A stretch of DNA of 46,868 nt, from positions 1 to 46,868 of the forward strand of contig JAGBAA010000007.1 in NCBI GenBank assembly GCA_017939795.1. Direction: 5' to 3'. Source of the DNA: Thermoguttaceae bacterium. GTDB taxonomy: Bacteria > Planctomycetota > Planctomycetia > Pirellulales > Thermoguttaceae. Positions 1 to 8,325 of the stretch are shown here, one piece after another; the stretch's first letter is position 1, and each line of letters begins with the position of its first letter. Below the pieces are notes generated by a model. The model had not been told where the DNA came from. It saw only the letters and a list, made by a program, of their open reading frames with translations, and searched no databases. A program made the position numbers and the translations under genes.

Positions 1-1
1 A

Positions 2-1180
2 ACTGTCGACACAAATGGCGATGGAACCGCAGATTCCAAATCAATATTCATCCCCGAAGCCTATCAAACTGCCGTTCAACTTGACGACACCGACTTGACG
101 GACTCCGCCGGTCCAACCGTCACGCACCATTACCTCTGGACGCCGAACCAGCAAGACAAACTCCTCGCCGACACGAAGACTAACGGTATTTTGTGGTCCC
201 TCACCGACCATCTCGGCACGATCCGCGACATCCTTGGCGACACATCCACTCACCTAATTTACGACTCTTTCGGCAACCTGATTTCCGGCACGAACCCGCT
301 TTTGTTCGGCTTCACCGGCAAAGCGTTCGATACCGACACCAATCTCCAGAACAACATCAACCGCTGGTTCGATGCCACGATCGGCCGCTGGTTGAGTGTT
401 GACCCGATCGGGTTTGAGGGAAATGATACGAATTTGTATCGGTATGTTGGAAATAAAAATAGCGATTATGATCCTTTTGGGCTTGCGAAACAAAAGGCAT
501 GTACAATAGATGTGTATATCGCGGACAATTTCGAGGTTTGGAATATGCTTGAGATGGATGGAATTTTAAATCGAAGGAAGCCCGAGAATGAAGATTGGTT
601 TGACCTGGAAAGAGGAAAACTTGTATCTAATCCATATTTTCCTATGCCAACAAGAAGAGAATGGGAACAACTGCCGGATGGCTGCTACTTTGATATAGCG
701 ACCTGTTGGTCTTCTTTATTTTTGAAGCATGCTCTTAAGAAATATTTAATTCAACCGTGTGACTATCGTCCGCCGATGGATAAGAAAATATTGCCCATTC
801 TAAACTTATCATATCGGCTCGGTATTTTACTTCAGAAGATCCCCTATAAAATGCAAAATGAGGGGTGTACCTCTTATTGTGTTACTTTTAAATGCGGTGA
901 TATGGCAAAAGAGCTTATAAATGAAGCAATCGACCAAATTGAGGGACAACTAGATTCCCAAAAAGAATATATTAGGCAAATATACGAACAAATCCTCAAT
1001 CACAATTATATGTCTTCAATATATTATGGTATCAATCGAAAAAAGAGGCTTCAAGATCTAGCTCGTAATATCCAATCAGTAGATTACGTATTAAACCAAT
1101 ATATAGCTCAACTGAAACATGTCCTCAGTTTATGCGACACCACTCAAGGTAAAGAGGACTTTGAAAATAGTCCATTTTAA
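2..1180 (+). CDS. RHS repeat-associated core protein, C-terminal part with toxin tip (5' end outside window)
   Basis: The frame is open from base 2, so the start lies outside the window. Up to about base 475 it encodes the end of an RHS core: the segment SLTDHLGTIRDI, then GRWLSVDPIGFEG and LYRYVGN, ending at a DPFGL junction. In the RHS family this core forms the shell and autoprotease site that releases the C-terminal toxin. After DPFGL come about 230 residues of unrecognised tip, Cys-rich, with a predicted helical end. Base composition drops from GC-rich to AT-rich just before the junction, as expected for an exchangeable tip. The tip resembles that of the second RHS gene at 2474: both share an I-x-DN-x3-W start and a VxFKC motif. 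The LRR gene 25 bp downstream is the likely immunity gene. Toxin activity is not identifiable from sequence. Confidence 0.85.
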   Translation, partial: TVDTNGDGTADSKSIFIPEAYQTAVQLDDTDLTDSAGPTVTHHYLWTPNQQDKLLADTKTNGILWSLTDHLGTIRDILGDTSTHLIYDSFGNLISGTNPLLFGFTGKAFDTDTNLQNNINRWFDATIGRWLSVDPIGFEGNDTNLYRYVGNKNSDYDPFGLAKQKACTIDVYIADNFEVWNMLEMDGILNRRKPENEDWFDLERGKLVSNPYFPMPTRREWEQLPDGCYFDIATCWSSLFLKHALKKYLIQPCDYRPPMDKKILPILNLSYRLGILLQKIPYKMQNEGCTSYCVTFKCGDMAKELINEAIDQIEGQLDSQKEYIRQIYEQILNHNYMSSIYYGINRKKRLQDLARNIQSVDYVLNQYIAQLKHVLSLCDTTQGKEDFENSPF

Positions 1181-1205
1181 AACTATTAGAAAGGAAGGTA
1201 TTATC

Positions 1206-2285
1206 ATGAAACTGGAATTTCGAAAATACGTTTCTCTTGTATGCTTAGTGCTCACGATTCTTGGCTGGCCATGCGTTGGTTCAGCAAAAGAAATAAGGTT
1301 AAGTCCTCACGAATACTGGCAAATAAGCGAAGCATTCAAAGAATTTCAATACCCAAGTGACGAAACTTTAAAAAATTTCTCCAGGCAAATGGAGGGCAAG
1401 AATGTTTTTCGGGTCGCTATTAACGATGCCTCACGTATTACAGATGTCGGAATGGCTGCACTTGCGAAGCTGCCGATTAAGGAACTTGACATAACCCAGG
1501 GGACATTCAATGGAAAATGCTTAAGCCTATTCAGGGATCTCTGCATTTTGCGATTGTATGGCTGCACAAGGCTTACTGATGATGGACTTGCTGCTATTCA
1601 GCAAATTCCCGGTCTCGTTGATTTGACGATTTACTACGCTCCCCAAATAACACCTTCTGGCTTCGCTAAAATTGCGGAGATAAAACAACTGCAGAAGCTC
1701 GATTTATGTTTAGATCAGTTGGATGACAGTTGGTTTCTGCTTCAAAATTTAGACGATTTGTCCGACCTGAAAACACTCTCTGTTACTGGAAGGTTTGGAA
1801 AAGACATTTTTAAAGCGATTTCACATTTTCCTGATTTGAATTCTATTTCCGTTTCGCAGTGGGTGCACAAAGCTGGCTTCCTGATATTCTTGATCCCCGG
1901 ACTTGAGCTGCCGAAATTGACAGAGGCCTTGGATGTCTATGTCTGGGACTGGCAAGAAATCATTACGCCTTTAGGAGAATTGCAACATTTAGAACACTTG
2001 GAAATTCTAGGCAATATCATTATCAACGGGGGAGAGAATCGTTTTTTCCCGCCCAATTTTGCCAAGTTAAAATCTTTTGCAGTATTATCTGATACTATGG
2101 AAATACCGGAGATTTTCTTGGAAAAAATGTACGATGCAATGCCGGGCCTGGAAGCATTAAATCTCCCGGTTACTCCTTTGACCGGAAAAGCATTGCTGCA
2201 ATTTATGGAACGCAATCCAGCATTGGACATTGGTATGTCCGGTAAAAGGGCTATTGAGTATGCTAAGGAGGTATTAGAAGAGTAG
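1206..2285 (+). CDS. Secreted leucine-rich-repeat protein, candidate immunity partner of the first RHS tip
   Basis: This 359-residue protein starts at an ATG behind GAAAGGAAGG, 25 bp after the RHS gene, so the two are probably cotranscribed. Residues 1-24 form a signal peptide (basic start, hydrophobic core, GSA end). The body shows irregular leucine-rich repeats of the ribonuclease-inhibitor type, clearest in ITDVGMAALAKLPIKELDI and LTDDGLAAIQQIPGLVDLTI, spaced about 25 residues apart. LRR proteins are known as immunity proteins of polymorphic toxins; here that role rests only on position and on the same arrangement being repeated at 3582. A signal peptide would place it in the periplasm, so the toxin would be met there. 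It could instead be a general surface LRR protein. Confidence 0.75.
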   Translation: MKLEFRKYVSLVCLVLTILGWPCVGSAKEIRLSPHEYWQISEAFKEFQYPSDETLKNFSRQMEGKNVFRVAINDASRITDVGMAALAKLPIKELDITQGTFNGKCLSLFRDLCILRLYGCTRLTDDGLAAIQQIPGLVDLTIYYAPQITPSGFAKIAEIKQLQKLDLCLDQLDDSWFLLQNLDDLSDLKTLSVTGRFGKDIFKAISHFPDLNSISVSQWVHKAGFLIFLIPGLELPKLTEALDVYVWDWQEIITPLGELQHLEHLEILGNIIINGGENRFFPPNFAKLKSFAVLSDTMEIPEIFLEKMYDAMPGLEALNLPVTPLTGKALLQFMERNPALDIGMSGKRAIEYAKEVLEE

Positions 2286-2314
2286 AATCTGAATACAGTT
2301 TAATCCTGTAACCA

Positions 2315-2347
2315 CCCGCCGGGAGTTCACGCTCTCGGCGAGTTTTC
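2315..2347 (+). terminator. Hairpin terminator after the first RHS/LRR pair
   Basis: The arms CCCGCCGGGAG and CTCTCGGCGAG pair around a short TTCACG loop and run into TTTTCG. It lies 30 bp after the LRR stop codon. A nearly identical hairpin is found at 4868-4907, which shows that the flanks of the RHS cassettes are duplicated along with the genes. Confidence 0.7.
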
Positions 2348-2402
2348 GAACGCTTGGACAGGGGGGTGTTGCGGGAGATCCTGAAAATTTCACCCTTTCC
2401 AC

Positions 2403-2431
2403 TTGACAAGTCATCCCGGAGATGTTAAACT
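2403..2431 (+). promoter_or_regulatory. Sigma-70-type promoter of the second RHS cassette
   Basis: TTGACA at 2403-2408 and TAAACT at 2426-2431 are 17 bp apart. The downstream TGAAAA and the leader up to the start codon are shared with the copy at 4684. The gene starting at 2474 would have a leader of about 35 nt. Confidence 0.75.
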
Positions 2432-2473
2432 GAAAACATCTGAATTCACTCCCATAATAAGGTGAACTTCCCC

Positions 2474-3571
2474 ATGCGTTCCCTCACACACCACCCCATT
2501 CCGCGCCCGTTATTTTCCCGCTCGTGTCCTCACGAACGAAGGAACATGAAGAGCGTTTGGCCGAAGTCGGGGGAACTGCGTGTTTTTAAGAGCGATAACG
2601 GCAGCCGCTGGACATCGAACCAGCAGGACAAACTCCTCGCCGACACGATGACCGACGATGTTTTGTGGAGTCTCACAGACCATTTGGGAACCGTCCGCGA
2701 CATCCTCGGCACCGCGTCCACACACCTCATCTACGACGCCTTCGGCAACCTCACCTCCGGTACGAACCCGCTCCTGTTCGGTTTCACCGGCAAGGCGTTT
2801 GATACCGACACCAACCTCCAGAACAACATCAACCGCTGGTACGACGCCACAGTAGGTCGTTGGCTCTCCACCGACCCGATCGGGTTTGAGGGAAGCGATA
2901 CGAATTTGTATCGGTATGTGAAAAATATGCTTGTAGTAAATGTCGATTATTGGGGGCTGAAAGAAGATGCTCCAATGTGCAACTTTTTGATTTTTATTGG
3001 AGATAATGCTTATATGTGGAGTTTAATGAGAAAAAATGGCCTACTTTCTCCTCCAAAGCCCAATAAAGAATTTTTTGGCGAATATCCAGATCCACAATCA
3101 AAAGATTGGAGTATCCCAGAAGGGACATTTGTCGATGGTTATTTTTGCTGGGCTGGAGATTTTTTTGAAAATTTACCCAATCGGAAGAATGTTTTAATAC
3201 GGGACTGGGAAAGTATGCCTCAATGGGGAGTTGGAGACATTTATAATGGGATGGTACCGTATCTCGGAATAGCGGACTATATTCGTGTCATTCTACCTAT
3301 GGCTGAAGAAAAGGCTAATACATTACGAGTAAATAGATGCTGCAATGAAATTTCAGTTAAATTTAAGTGTTCTCGTGATGCTAAATCTGAAATAAAAAAA
3401 CAGATAAATAGATTAAAGAAAGAATTGGATATACTTATCCAAAAACAGGCAAAGAATATACCACAAGAAGAAAAATTTTCAATTTTTTGTGAAAGTCTCA
3501 CAATTTTGGCATCTCTAAGTCAATGGCTTGATGCCAGTCAGTTGTGCGATGGTAAAGAGATTGTATTATAG
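2474..3571 (+). CDS. Orphan RHS C-terminal module: short core fragment fused to a toxin tip
   Basis: This 365-residue ORF carries only the last ~100 residues of an RHS core (SLTDHLGTVRDI, GRWLSTDPIGFEG, LYRYVKN) behind an unrelated 30-residue start. It is therefore an orphan tip rather than a full RHS protein. Its core DNA is nearly identical to the gene at 2-1180. The DPFGL junction is replaced by VDYWGL. The ~220-residue tip starts with I-x-DN and has a VKFKC motif and a charged helical end, so it is a diverged homologue of the first tip. The ATG at 2474 is preferred over a GTG at 2462 because AAGGTG sits nine bases before it. The gene has its own promoter, so it may be expressed, or it may act as a donor tip for the full-length gene by recombination in the core. 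Confidence 0.8.
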   Translation: MRSLTHHPIPRPLFSRSCPHERRNMKSVWPKSGELRVFKSDNGSRWTSNQQDKLLADTMTDDVLWSLTDHLGTVRDILGTASTHLIYDAFGNLTSGTNPLLFGFTGKAFDTDTNLQNNINRWYDATVGRWLSTDPIGFEGSDTNLYRYVKNMLVVNVDYWGLKEDAPMCNFLIFIGDNAYMWSLMRKNGLLSPPKPNKEFFGEYPDPQSKDWSIPEGTFVDGYFCWAGDFFENLPNRKNVLIRDWESMPQWGVGDIYNGMVPYLGIADYIRVILPMAEEKANTLRVNRCCNEISVKFKCSRDAKSEIKKQINRLKKELDILIQKQAKNIPQEEKFSIFCESLTILASLSQWLDASQLCDGKEIVL

Positions 3572-3581
3572 GGGATGTTAA

Positions 3582-4625
3582 ATGAAAAAAGTTAGTTTTT
3601 ATTTGGTTTTATTTGTCGGTTGTTTTTTATTTATTTCCGTGTGTACAGGAAAGGATCTGGCCTTGGAATTTCAGGCTGCCTGTGAACTGGAATCTCTCTG
3701 TTGGACGGCTGATTTTTACGGGGCATCCACTGGTGAGACTCTCACGTTTTGGGAAAACGGAAAGATGCTTGCGGAAAACGAAGAAGGGGATGTCTATGAG
3801 GTCCCGATCACCGAAGCGGTCCTGGAGTGTGAAACGCTGAATGCTGCGATCATCGAAAATATCATGAAGCTCACGCACTTGCGTTCCCTTTTCATTCAGT
3901 TTACGTTGGCCTCCCAGACCTCATTTCCGATCCAGAAGTTGAAACAGCTCGTGAAATTGGAACTTTGGATCGATTCGGAAAATGGAACGGCCATTCCGAT
4001 CGATTGGGCCAAGAATATCAGAGCTTCCAAGACGATCCGTACACTGTCGTTGGATTTTTGCGGTGATCCGCGATTTCTGTCAAATATCGCTAAAATGAAG
4101 CGTTTACATTCTCTGACGCTTCATTCTGATGCAGAAAATATTCTCCCAATACTTTTACCTTTGAAAGATACGTTGCGCGAGCTGGACCTTCTGTCTGGCA
4201 GCGAGCCGCAGGCAGGGGAAGTCCTGAAATATTTTACACAGCTGCAGGTACTTTCGCTTGAGTGCCCGGCTCATGAAAAACAGAAAATAGATCCTTTTTT
4301 GAAAGCGATCCGCCATCTTCCGCTTCGGTGTCTTTGGCTTTTTAATGGCCAGATCGGATTCAAGGGAGAAAAGATCCTCCGGGAATGGAAATCTCTTCAG
4401 GAAATCGTACTTCCTGAGGATTTTCCGGACGAAAGGTTTGCCTCACTTGAACAAATACAGATCCCCGTCCAAATTTTCCAAAAGAACGGCAGCCGGGATC
4501 TTGAGATGAGAAAGAAATTTTTCCGCAATTCCCGATATAATGAACTGTCTCGCCCATTCCGTTTGGACGCAGATGGAAATTACATTCACTGGAGCGAACT
4601 TCGAGGAGGGATCTGGGTAAACTAA
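3582..4625 (+). CDS. Secreted leucine-rich-repeat-like protein, candidate immunity partner of the orphan RHS tip
   Basis: This 347-residue protein starts 10 bp after the orphan RHS gene, so the two are translationally close. Residues 1-23 are a clear signal peptide (MKKVSFYLVLFVGCFLFIS). The rest has leucine-rich-repeat spacing, for example LTHLRSLFIQF, KLKQLVKLELWI and KRLHSLTLHSD. It occupies the same position as the LRR gene at 1206 and shares its architecture but little sequence. Different tips paired with different LRR partners is what a toxin/immunity pair would show. The function is inferred from context only. Confidence 0.72.
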   Translation: MKKVSFYLVLFVGCFLFISVCTGKDLALEFQAACELESLCWTADFYGASTGETLTFWENGKMLAENEEGDVYEVPITEAVLECETLNAAIIENIMKLTHLRSLFIQFTLASQTSFPIQKLKQLVKLELWIDSENGTAIPIDWAKNIRASKTIRTLSLDFCGDPRFLSNIAKMKRLHSLTLHSDAENILPILLPLKDTLRELDLLSGSEPQAGEVLKYFTQLQVLSLECPAHEKQKIDPFLKAIRHLPLRCLWLFNGQIGFKGEKILREWKSLQEIVLPEDFPDERFASLEQIQIPVQIFQKNGSRDLEMRKKFFRNSRYNELSRPFRLDADGNYIHWSELRGGIWVN

Positions 4626-4683
4626 TATTCATGGTATTTACTCATTATTTGAAATCATATAGCAAATTTATTTAAATTTTTAC

Positions 4684-4712
4684 TTGACAATCCATTACGG
4701 ATATGCTAAACT
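4684..4712 (+). promoter_or_regulatory. Third copy of the RHS-cassette promoter
   Basis: TTGACA (4684-4689) and TAAACT (4707-4712) are separated by 17 bp, matching the promoter at 2403 in boxes, spacing and the following TGAAAA. No RHS gene follows. Transcription from here would reach the hairpin at 4868-4907 and give an RNA of roughly 185 nt. Confidence 0.65.
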
Positions 4713-4753
4713 GAAAATATTCAAACTCCATTCCACAAAAGGCCCACACCCCC

Positions 4754-4831
4754 ATGCTGCATTCCCTGGCATACCAATCCATCCCGCGTCCACAATCTTC
4801 CCGCTCGTGCCCGCACGAACGAAGGGCATGA
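4754..4831 (+). CDS. 25-residue leader-like ORF, remnant of an RHS-cassette start
   Basis: The ORF begins at the ATG that corresponds to the start of the orphan RHS gene at 2474 and encodes a peptide ending SRSCPHERRA before a stop. The orphan RHS gene encodes the matching SRSCPHERR at the same distance from its start. The two copies agree in protein and DNA around CCGCTCGTG..CACGAACGAAGG. Most likely this is what remains of a lost cassette; a small conserved peptide or a structured RNA is also possible. Confidence 0.4.
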   Translation: MLHSLAYQSIPRPQSSRSCPHERRA

Positions 4832-4867
4832 GGGGTCGATAAAAGAAAGGTTCTGAATCCTCGATCA

Positions 4868-4907
4868 CCCGCCGGGAGTTCACGCTCTCGGCGGGTTTTC
4901 TTTCTTT
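4868..4907 (+). terminator. Hairpin terminator, second copy
   Basis: CCCGCCGGGAG pairs with CTCTCGGCGGG around TTCACG, followed by TTTTCTTTCTTT. This is a textbook Rho-independent terminator and a near copy of 2315-2347. Confidence 0.85.
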
Positions 4908-4976
4908 GGGTATTTCTTAGCCCGTGGTATATTGTGTGCTGTAAAGTTTCAAAATCTTCAGGAAAGGACAGCACAC

Positions 4977-5225
4977 ATGCAGGATACTCCTCGATGGCTT
5001 CAGACTTCGCCGCTGGATGGCGGGCCAGTGATACGGGATGGGGACAGGACGATCGTGTTTGAGCCGGTGTCTCCGGGCTGGGACCCGAAGAAGCCGTGGT
5101 GGCGAGAAGTATTGCAATCACAGGAAATACGAATAAATGAACTGCACACGCACATCCACACTCTGCGGCCCGCCGGGCCGTATGAAGCAACAGACGCGGG
5201 GCCCGGTCGCTTATCCGGGGAATAA
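4977..5225 (+). CDS. Small hypothetical protein, first gene of the accessory island
   Basis: This is an 82-residue soluble-looking protein with a good ribosome binding site (GGAAAGGA, eight bases before the ATG). It is rich in Pro, Trp and charged residues, with a WDPKKPWW motif in the middle, and has no signal peptide or membrane segment. It lies 46 bp before the large LNKYA-type gene on the same strand and is probably cotranscribed with it, so it could be a chaperone or adaptor for that protein. The family was not recognised. Confidence 0.55.
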   Translation: MQDTPRWLQTSPLDGGPVIRDGDRTIVFEPVSPGWDPKKPWWREVLQSQEIRINELHTHIHTLRPAGPYEATDAGPGRLSGE

Positions 5226-5271
5226 GGGTTTTATCACTGCGAAACAGGCAAGTTTCAATGTAGGAGATAGC

Positions 5272-6528
5272 ATGTCAACACTCAACAAATACGCAGCTGC
5301 TGCCCGTTGTATACGGCGGCAGAGAATACTTAAGAAGAACGCGGCTGTAGCGAAATGTATACGACGGATGCGAGTGAAAGCCGCATGGGTCAAGCAGGCG
5401 GAAGAGAATGCAGAGGAAGCGAAGAAGAGACGCCGTTCCCGGCTCCTCCGCGGTCTCGGCATCGGTGCCGGTATCGTCGGGCTGGGAGGCTTGGCGTATT
5501 ACTACTGGAAGAAGCAACAGGAGAATCAAGTCACCAAGGAGAATGCTATCCGACGTGTACAGGGGGGGCTAGTTCGGTCGTCGCGGGAGGCTGCTCGGCT
5601 CGCGGCACAACGGGATAACCTCGCCCGTATAACACCGAAGAAATACACGGGTGGTCTGGATTTGCAGGCGGAATCGAAGAAGCATATGGAGAAGCAGATT
5701 GCGGAGCACGCAGAAAGACTCGGTGCGGCGCGTGCACAGCATGAACTGGTGGAGGCAGGGCGTCGCGCGCAACTCCAGGCGATACAGCGCAAGTATCACG
5801 CGTTGCGGCGACAAGCTGACGCCCGAGCTGCGGTACAAAAGGATCCCAGTGCCGTAGTTGCGGAGCAGATGGTGGCCCGTCTGGGTGCCAGACTTCCGCA
5901 GATCACAGACGAGATGCGTCTGGAGGAGAAGGCGCGTATAGCGGCTGCTTGGGACGCACTTCCTGGGACGGTAGATACCTGGCTGAGTCAGTTGTCCCAG
6001 GCACGGAATGAGGAGCAAATACGAGCTGCCTACAAACAGCTTTTTGCTGGTGCGTATTCGGACTTGGATCCGGATCTGGACAAGCTACATCCTGCGGTAG
6101 ATGGTGTAGACGCCGAGTATCGATTTTCTCCATACGGGTATCTTCCTACACTCATACACGCTAATCGTGAGCGTCTGGCACAGGCGGGTATAGAGCAGGA
6201 GCCCTTTGAACACGTACCGGGTACAACTTACGCAACAAGTGCAGGCTCCTTGCCATACAATATCGCGCCAGATAGCCTTGCATACAGCGACCCGCTAGGT
6301 CATTATGAAGGCCGTCTTGAGGCAAACCGTACCGTAGCCCGCTATGAAGCACAGGCGAAAGAGCAACGGAGACAATGGGAGCTGGCAGAGACGGAGCGCG
6401 CGGCACGGCAGAAGCGGGAAGCGGAGGCTCGGGCTAAGCTACAGCAGGAGGTACTAGAGAACTCTAAGCACAAAGTACAGCTGCCCAAGCCTATTGTACG
6501 TCCTGAGGCGCCTATTTTCCAGTTCTAA
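5272..6528 (+). CDS. Long LNKYA/LRKYA-type protein: basic N-terminal helix, membrane segment, coiled coil, unknown C-terminus
   Basis: The ATG at 5272 follows TAGGAGAT and gives 418 residues. Residues 1-36 hold two copies of a basic helix motif (ARCIRRQRILKKN and AKCIRRMRVKAAW). Residues 58-79 are one hydrophobic segment (RGLGIGAGIVGLGGLAYYYW) flanked by Arg/Lys. Residues ~90-250 and ~350-400 are Ala/Glu/Arg-rich probable coiled coil, and the region between is Tyr/Pro-rich. The N-terminal motif resembles the LRKYA helix of minus-strand genes in this island and is nearly identical to the start of the gene at 7884. A seven-G tract (5562-5568) lies in frame here. The gene faces a multi-helix membrane protein (6604-7698) across a shared terminator. 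A toxin or effector role is my inference; the family was not recognised. Confidence 0.75.
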   Translation: MSTLNKYAAAARCIRRQRILKKNAAVAKCIRRMRVKAAWVKQAEENAEEAKKRRRSRLLRGLGIGAGIVGLGGLAYYYWKKQQENQVTKENAIRRVQGGLVRSSREAARLAAQRDNLARITPKKYTGGLDLQAESKKHMEKQIAEHAERLGAARAQHELVEAGRRAQLQAIQRKYHALRRQADARAAVQKDPSAVVAEQMVARLGARLPQITDEMRLEEKARIAAAWDALPGTVDTWLSQLSQARNEEQIRAAYKQLFAGAYSDLDPDLDKLHPAVDGVDAEYRFSPYGYLPTLIHANRERLAQAGIEQEPFEHVPGTTYATSAGSLPYNIAPDSLAYSDPLGHYEGRLEANRTVARYEAQAKEQRRQWELAETERAARQKREAEARAKLQQEVLENSKHKVQLPKPIVRPEAPIFQF

Positions 6529-6571
6529 TTTTCAACATCAGTCTTCCGCATATTTTTTACGCGGACAAACC

Positions 6572-6602
6572 AAAAGAGCACCCTCACACGGTGCTCTTTT
6601 TT
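6572..6602. terminator. Bidirectional hairpin terminator between convergent genes
   Basis: AAAAGAGCACC and GGTGCTCTTTTT pair around CTCACAC, leaving A and T runs on both sides so it can serve both the plus gene ending at 6528 and the minus gene ending at 6604. The stem is repeated with a different loop at 8326-8363. Confidence 0.88.
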
Positions 6603-6603
6603 A

Positions 6604-7698
6604 TCAGTACCCCGGGGCAAGCAGTATCAGGATGACGATGAAGAGCAGGATAAAGAAGACGAGCAGGATGAATACTCTAAATATGGACCCGATACATCCG
6701 TAACCCGGCGTGTTCGTCGTGTCTATTGGCTCCCCGTTCTGCAGGGCTTTAAGATGTTTCCGGGCGACAAAGCAGCCGCTGAGGGGCACTCCCGACTTAC
6801 GGAGGGCGGCGGAGAACACACCGACCAGGACGAGAAACATGATAAAATTCAGAAATGCGATCTGAGGCAGGAGCACGCTGGCGACTGTGGTTGCCAGGTG
6901 TAAGAGAGTGCAGGACACACAGGCTTTATTCTGGGAATTATATGCGGCCATACCCAGGAATACCCAGTACAGGATCGCGAGGATAAATACTCCAAGACCC
7001 AGCAGGAAGAAAGGGATCGCAAGTTCCAGCCGGTATTCCAGCGTCTCCAACTGCCCGCTGCTTTCCAGGTATCCGTACCATCCGTAGTATCCTCCCCCGA
7101 CCAGCAGCTCAAAGATAACTACCGCTACAAACCTGTTGAAGGTCTTTGCAAAGCGCAGCAGTCGGGCCCGATCTTGTTCTGCCGGACCTTCGCTTGTGCT
7201 GCATACTGCGGGGGCTGTGTATTCGCCGACCGGTGCGGTCTGCGCTGTCTCAAAGCCCGCGGGTTGGGAGACGCGCGTATCTGCAGGTGCTTTCGCCTTT
7301 CGCAGAGCGGAGGAGAGCGAGATCCATAGTGCGATGAATGAGATCAGAGCTATAAGGCCGGCTTCAGGCCGTACGAACGCAGCGCCGACAAAGATCAGGT
7401 ACATGGCGGCCCAGATAGCGCATGGGGTGCTTCTGGACCGATAGACGGCCTCGCACTGGAAGATAAAATTCAGAAACGCGAAGATCTGTGCGCCGTACCA
7501 GGCGACCAGCAGGGAAATGTCAAGCAGACTGTTTGAGGCCAGGAGTCCCAGCTGTCCGCTGCCCTCCAGATACCCGTAGCCGCCATAGGCACCTGCACCC
7601 AGCAACAGGGAGGTGACGAAGGTAATTACAAATCGACTGTACGCTTTCGCGAACTTCAACAGGCCTTCCCGGTCATTTTCGAGTGGGTTTTCGTACAT
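6604..7698 (-). CDS. Multi-helix membrane protein with an internal duplication, candidate immunity partner
   Basis: This 364-residue integral membrane protein has about eight predicted helices. The sequence is duplicated: residues ~14-55 (LLKFAKAYSRFVITF, YGYLEGSGQL) match residues ~180-222 (LLRFAKTFNRFVAVV, YGYLESSGQL), each copy followed by further helices. A Pro/Thr-rich linker separates the halves and a very hydrophobic helix closes the protein. It converges on the long LNKYA-type gene, with 75 bp and a shared terminator between the stops, the same arrangement as the smaller pairs to the right. Its upstream region (7733-7763) carries the island's TGTAAC/GTTAT element. A membrane immunity or anchoring role for the facing gene is inference. 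Confidence 0.78.
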   Translation of the reverse strand: MYENPLENDREGLLKFAKAYSRFVITFVTSLLLGAGAYGGYGYLEGSGQLGLLASNSLLDISLLVAWYGAQIFAFLNFIFQCEAVYRSRSTPCAIWAAMYLIFVGAAFVRPEAGLIALISFIALWISLSSALRKAKAPADTRVSQPAGFETAQTAPVGEYTAPAVCSTSEGPAEQDRARLLRFAKTFNRFVAVVIFELLVGGGYYGWYGYLESSGQLETLEYRLELAIPFFLLGLGVFILAILYWVFLGMAAYNSQNKACVSCTLLHLATTVASVLLPQIAFLNFIMFLVLVGVFSAALRKSGVPLSGCFVARKHLKALQNGEPIDTTNTPGYGCIGSIFRVFILLVFFILLFIVILILLAPGY

Positions 7699-7732
7699 GT
7701 TATACTCCTTTCAGTTTGAGGTACACTTTTAC

Positions 7733-7763
7733 ACTCTATATAAGATAACAGCAGGGTGTTACA
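7733..7763 (-). promoter_or_regulatory. Island promoter/operator element, minus-strand copy
   Basis: Read on the minus strand: TGTAACA, six bases, TGTTAT, then CTTATATAGAG, 35 bp before the membrane-protein start codon. The inner dyad AACA-N6-TGTT keeps its symmetry although its outer bases differ from the AACG-N6-CGTT of the plus-strand copies. That compensation suggests a bound or folded element rather than plain repeat drift. Confidence 0.55.
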
Positions 7764-7883
7764 AAAACTTTGAATTTTTTTGCGGAGATGTATACTGCAT
7801 TGCGTAGGTACAACGTCACAGGCGATCTCGTACCTGGGACGTCAGGGAGAATTTATAAACCACGATACAGGAGAGTTACTGTA

Positions 7884-8311
7884 ATGTCAACACTCAACAA
7901 ATATGCAGCTGCTGCCCGTTGTATACGGCGGCAGAGAATACTTAAGAAGAACGCGACGGCCTATATCAAGCTGGCGGCCGAGGAAGACAGAGTCGTCCCC
8001 AGAGGGGGGGATACAACGCTGGGGTGTCGAATACTCCGCGGCCTGCGGCTCCGAAGCCGGGGGCGGGGGCTTCTATTAGAACTCCTTCTGCTAATCCTAA
8101 CGCTTCGACAACCTGGCGGGATGCAGTAACGCGTCTCGCACTCGATAAGATGGGGCTGGGTTTTCCTTGGCCGAGTTCGCGAGATGAGTATGGGCGCGGT
8201 GGTATAGCATCTGATGTGCATTCGCTAGCCGACGATGCCTGGGACTTCCTGACGGTTCCGGAGCTGCGGGCGAATATAGCCGATGATTTACTCCCGCCGA
8301 GACGACCATAA
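7884..8311 (+). pseudogene. LNKYA-type gene broken (or switched) at a seven-G tract
   Basis: The ATG follows CAGGAGAG and the first 24 codons are almost identical to those at 5272 (one base differs in about 72). The frame then runs into GGGGGGG at 8004-8010; beyond it, protein-like sequence continues only in another frame (SNTPRPAAPKP ... WRDAVTRLALDKMG ... TVPELRANIADDLL) to a stop at 8311. Read without a shift, the product ends at 8129 after low-quality sequence. One added or two removed Gs would restore about 142 residues. It could be a pseudogene, a phase-variable gene, a programmed -1 frameshift or an assembly error. The terminator after it copies the one after 5272-6528. Confidence 0.6.
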
Positions 8312-8325
8312 CTATATCTAAGTAA

